Assembly (NCBI GenBank): GCA_964432885.1
Contig: CAYSPG010000003.1
Coordinates: 62,001 to 126,000, forward strand
DNA length: 64,000 nucleotides
Reading direction: 5' to 3'
Source of the DNA: CAYSPG01 sp964432885
Lineage (GTDB): Bacteria > Bacteroidota > Bacteroidia > AKYH767-A > OLB10
A model generated the notes under the pieces. It saw only the letters and a program-made list of their open reading frames with translations, was not told where the DNA came from and did no database searches. Below are positions 61,241 through 64,000 of this stretch, one piece after another (the first letter of the stretch is position 1; each line of letters begins with the position of its first letter). Position numbers and translations under genes: made by a program.

Positions 61241-64000
61241 ATGAATCCCCAATCAGACAAACGACTTTTTTTACTCGATGCATTCGCATTAATTTATCGT
61301 GCCTACTTTGCTTTTAGCAAAAATCCTTTAATTAATTCCAAAGGAAAAAATGTTTCGGCTGTAAGTGGTTTTACCACCACACTTTTTGATTTAATACGAA
61401 AAGAAAAACCCACACACATGGCCGTTGTCTTCGATTCGCCCGAGGAAACCACACGTGCCGTTGAGCACGATTTTTATAAAGCCAACCGGCAGGAAATGCC
61501 TGAAGACATTCAGGATGCCATTCCGTACATCAAAGAAATTATTAAGGCATTTAAAATTCCCATTCTTGAAAAAGCGGGTTACGAAGCCGATGATATTATT
61601 GGCACCCTTGCCAAGGAAAAAGAAAAAACCGGTCACGAAGTATATATGGTTACGCCCGATAAAGATTACGCGCAGTTGGTTAGCGACCGTATATATATAT
61701 ATAAGCCACCACGCGGTGCCGGTGATTTTGAAAAATTAGGTGTTGAAGAAATAAAAACAAAATGGGAGGTAGAAAACCCACTTCAGGTAATTGACATTTT
61801 GGGCATGTGGGGCGATGCAGTGGATAACATTCCGGGCATACCAAGCGTGGGCGAGAAAACAGCAAAAAAATTAATTAAAGAATATGGCAGTATGGAAAAC
61901 GTAATTGCCAATGCTGCTAACATTAAAGGTAAACTGGGTGAAAACATTGCCAACAACATTGAGCAGGCTTTAATTTCAAAAAAACTTGCCACTATTATTC
62001 TTGATGTTCCTATAGAGGCAAGCGATGACGATTTGCTGATGAGCGAACCCGACAAGGAAAAACTGGAAACAATTTTTGCAGAACTTGAATTCCGTTCGCT
62101 TGGAAAAAGAATATTAGGTGCTGATTTTTCTGTAAACAAAGAAATAAAATCTCCTGTTGGAAACAGTGCACAAACGTCTCTTTTTGGTGATGCAGAAGTT
62201 GAAACAGTGGAAGAAGTTGTAAAAGGAAAAAACATAAACAACACTCCGCATGATTATAAAACTGTAACAGGCGATGATGACATAAAAAAGTTGGTTGAAG
62301 AATTATTGCAGCAGCGCGAAATTTGTTTTGATACCGAAACATCATCGCTTGATTATTTCTCGCTGGATATTGTTGGACTTTCTTTTTCTTACAAAGCTGG
62401 TGAAGGATATTATGTGCCGTGCCCAAATGATTTTATGCAGGCAAAATTTATTTGCGACTTTTTTAAACCTGTTCTCGAAAGCAAAAAAATTTTAAAGATT
62501 GGTCAAAACATAAAGTTTGATATGCTGGTGCTAAAGCGCTATGATGTTAATGTGTGCGCTCCCATGTACGATACCATGATTGCACATTACCTTGTAGAGC
62601 CCGACATGAAACACGGTATGGACTTTTTAAGCGAAACGTATTTGGGATATACACCTGTCAATATTGAAGAACTTATTGGCAAAAAGGGAAAGAACCAAGG
62701 AACAATGCGAGACGTGGCAATAGAAAAAATTTCGGAATACGCTGCTGAAGATGCTGATATTACCTTACAGTTAAAACAAAAAATTGCACCTATGGTGATT
62801 AAGCATGAAGTAAACAATGTGCTTGATGCTATTGAACATCCGCTTATTCCCGTGCTTGCAAAAATGGAATGGGAAGGCGTAAAAATTAATGAGCAGTATT
62901 TGCAGGCGTATTCAAAAGAATTGGAAGCCGACATGCTTACCACACGCGATGAAATTTTTAAACAAGCTGGTATGGAGTTTAATGTTGATTCGCCCAAGCA
63001 ATTAGGAGAAGTATTGTTTGACAAATTAAAAATTCCGGAAGACAAAAAAACGGCAACAGGACAACATGCCACCAACGAAGAAGTGCTATCGCGTCTTGCA
63101 CTTAATTATCCAATAGCAAATACCATTTTAAATTACCGCGAGCTCACCAAACTTAAATCAACCTATGTGGATGCGCTTCCGCAGATGATAAATAAAAAAA
63201 CAGGAAGAGTACATACTACATTTAACCAGACTATTGCCGCAACAGGCCGGTTAAGTTCCATTGGGCCAAACCTGCAGAACATTCCTATTCGCACCGAGCG
63301 GGGCCAGCGAATACGAAAAGCATTTGTTGCTCGTGATAATGAACACATATTAATAAGCGCAGATTACTCGCAGATAGAATTGCGCCTGGCAGCCGAAATA
63401 AGTGGAGATGAAAACATGATGGAAGCATTTCATCAAAAGCAAGACATCCACCAGGCAACTGCGGCAAAAGTTTATGGTGTTGCATTAAATGATGTTACCA
63501 AAGAAATGCGCAGCAAAGCCAAAATGGTAAACTTTGGAATTATTTATTCCATCTCGGCATTTGGCTTGTCGCAGCGATTAGGAATTCCAAGAAAAGAAGC
63601 AGCAGAACTGATTGAAAATTATTTTAAGCAGTATCCTAAAATCCGTCAGTACATGACCGATACGTTAGACTTTGCACGTAACAATGGTTATGTGCAAACC
63701 ATTATGGGGCGCAGGCGATACTTGAAAGATATTACCTCTAGAAATTTTACAGTTCGTGGTTTTGCTGAGCGCGAGGCAATAAATTCTCCCTTACAGGGAA
63801 GTGCTGCTGACTTAATAAAACTTGCCATGATTGACATTGACCGCGAATTTGAAAAACGAAAACTAAAATCGCGGATGACATTGCAAGTTCATGACGAGTT
63901 GGTTTTTGATGCCCACCGCGATGAAGTAGAAATAATAAAACCTATCATTCATGATAAAATGATACATGCAATTAGTACCACTGTGCCATTAGAAGTTGAA
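61241..64000 (+). CDS. polA: DNA polymerase I (3' end cut by window edge)
   Basis: The frame runs 920 codons from ATG 61241 to the right edge; only about 15-25 residues appear missing. An N-terminal 5'-nuclease domain (LLDAFALIYRAYFAF, EADDIIGTLA, TPDKDYAQLV, GIPSVGEKTA) is followed by a 3'-5' exonuclease domain with an intact active site (CFDTETSSLD, NIKFDMLVL, AAEDADITLQ). The polymerase domain has TGRLSSIGPNLQNIPIRT, DYSQIELRLAAE, the O-helix RSKAKMVNFGIIYS and QVHDELVFD. It fills gaps in replication and repair. At residue 770 a Ser stands where the O-helix usually has Gly (IIYSISAFG). Confidence 0.97.
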   Translation, partial: MNPQSDKRLFLLDAFALIYRAYFAFSKNPLINSKGKNVSAVSGFTTTLFDLIRKEKPTHMAVVFDSPEETTRAVEHDFYKANRQEMPEDIQDAIPYIKEIIKAFKIPILEKAGYEADDIIGTLAKEKEKTGHEVYMVTPDKDYAQLVSDRIYIYKPPRGAGDFEKLGVEEIKTKWEVENPLQVIDILGMWGDAVDNIPGIPSVGEKTAKKLIKEYGSMENVIANAANIKGKLGENIANNIEQALISKKLATIILDVPIEASDDDLLMSEPDKEKLETIFAELEFRSLGKRILGADFSVNKEIKSPVGNSAQTSLFGDAEVETVEEVVKGKNINNTPHDYKTVTGDDDIKKLVEELLQQREICFDTETSSLDYFSLDIVGLSFSYKAGEGYYVPCPNDFMQAKFICDFFKPVLESKKILKIGQNIKFDMLVLKRYDVNVCAPMYDTMIAHYLVEPDMKHGMDFLSETYLGYTPVNIEELIGKKGKNQGTMRDVAIEKISEYAAEDADITLQLKQKIAPMVIKHEVNNVLDAIEHPLIPVLAKMEWEGVKINEQYLQAYSKELEADMLTTRDEIFKQAGMEFNVDSPKQLGEVLFDKLKIPEDKKTATGQHATNEEVLSRLALNYPIANTILNYRELTKLKSTYVDALPQMINKKTGRVHTTFNQTIAATGRLSSIGPNLQNIPIRTERGQRIRKAFVARDNEHILISADYSQIELRLAAEISGDENMMEAFHQKQDIHQATAAKVYGVALNDVTKEMRSKAKMVNFGIIYSISAFGLSQRLGIPRKEAAELIENYFKQYPKIRQYMTDTLDFARNNGYVQTIMGRRRYLKDITSRNFTVRGFAEREAINSPLQGSAADLIKLAMIDIDREFEKRKLKSRMTLQVHDELVFDAHRDEVEIIKPIIHDKMIHAISTTVPLEVE

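Overview
The window is a 64 kb piece of chromosome from a member of the Bacteroidota (Bacteroidetes). The evidence is type IX secretion C-terminal sorting domains (types A and B), an SprB-repeat giant adhesin, upstream boxes of the Bacteroidota form TAnnTTTG, no Shine-Dalgarno pattern, frequent GTG/TTG starts, a GH3/beta-lactamase fusion, an OmpL-like porin next to Kup, and a long-form IspG. The genome is AT-rich and carries many short palindromic repeats. Genus cannot be fixed from the sequence. No IS element, phage, CRISPR array or rRNA gene was seen.

Layout. 1-4204: truncated GH3/beta-lactamase exported enzyme (-), SHOCT-domain membrane protein, YdcF/ElyC-like lipoprotein, tRNA-Cys with a strong terminator. 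4327-11142: one giant NRPS/PKS/aminotransferase gene with order A-PCP-KS-AT-ACP-AMT and no release domain, the main accessory locus. 11241-11746: DUF4160/DUF2442 pair. 11846-19130: seven-repeat T9SS cargo protein, two glycosyltransferase genes (-), two thioredoxin-fold proteins, a class III aminotransferase, a methyltransferase (-). 19198-20097: small conserved gene plus ftsE. 20127-25639 (-): a potassium locus made of a KdpD-like kinase lacking the USP-binding part, KdpE-like regulator, Kup transporter, an Sm-like small protein and a porin. 25852-33528 (-): comB, gcvT, an LRR protein, ribF, a TolA-like Ala/Lys/Glu-rich coiled coil, HMG-CoA lyase, pyrD. 33624-36762: DtxR/MntR-type regulator with an operator-like palindrome, Nramp-UspA fusion, smpB. 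36799-41520: membrane glycosyltransferase (-), a 133 bp nested palindrome, cdd, pdhA, E2 gene. 41573-49390 (-): 2605-residue SprB-repeat adhesin. 49602-56299: MFS transporter, TMTC-like protein with TPRs, a repeat-rich gap, CPBP protease (-), dus, acyltransferase. 56307-64000: ispG (-), two paralogous T9SS proteins (-), VIT1-like transporter (-), and polA truncated at the right edge.

Genes that appear to work together: regulator plus Nramp for Mn homeostasis; kinase, regulator, Kup, small protein and porin for potassium; E1-alpha and E2 of pyruvate dehydrogenase (no E1-beta here); DUF4160/DUF2442 as a likely two-gene module. The NRPS/PKS gene is alone: no phosphopantetheinyl transferase, condensation-domain protein, thioesterase or exporter lies beside it.

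Beyond genes, the window holds at least three families of short interspersed repeats. One is a hairpin with a usually TTCG-type loop and a G-rich tail. It occurs nine times, eight of them inside coding sequence without breaking the frame (four in the NRPS/PKS gene, one in the E2 gene, three in ispG). A second family reads like tttgaagtttgaagtttg and also enters ispG and a T9SS gene in frame. Others lie between genes. Gaps: 38281-38610 holds the nested palindrome; 52927-53486 holds a minus-strand terminator, two hairpins and a four-copy 21 bp tandem repeat; 50802-51069, 25640-25851, 49391-49601 and 60989-61240 hold no recognisable gene.
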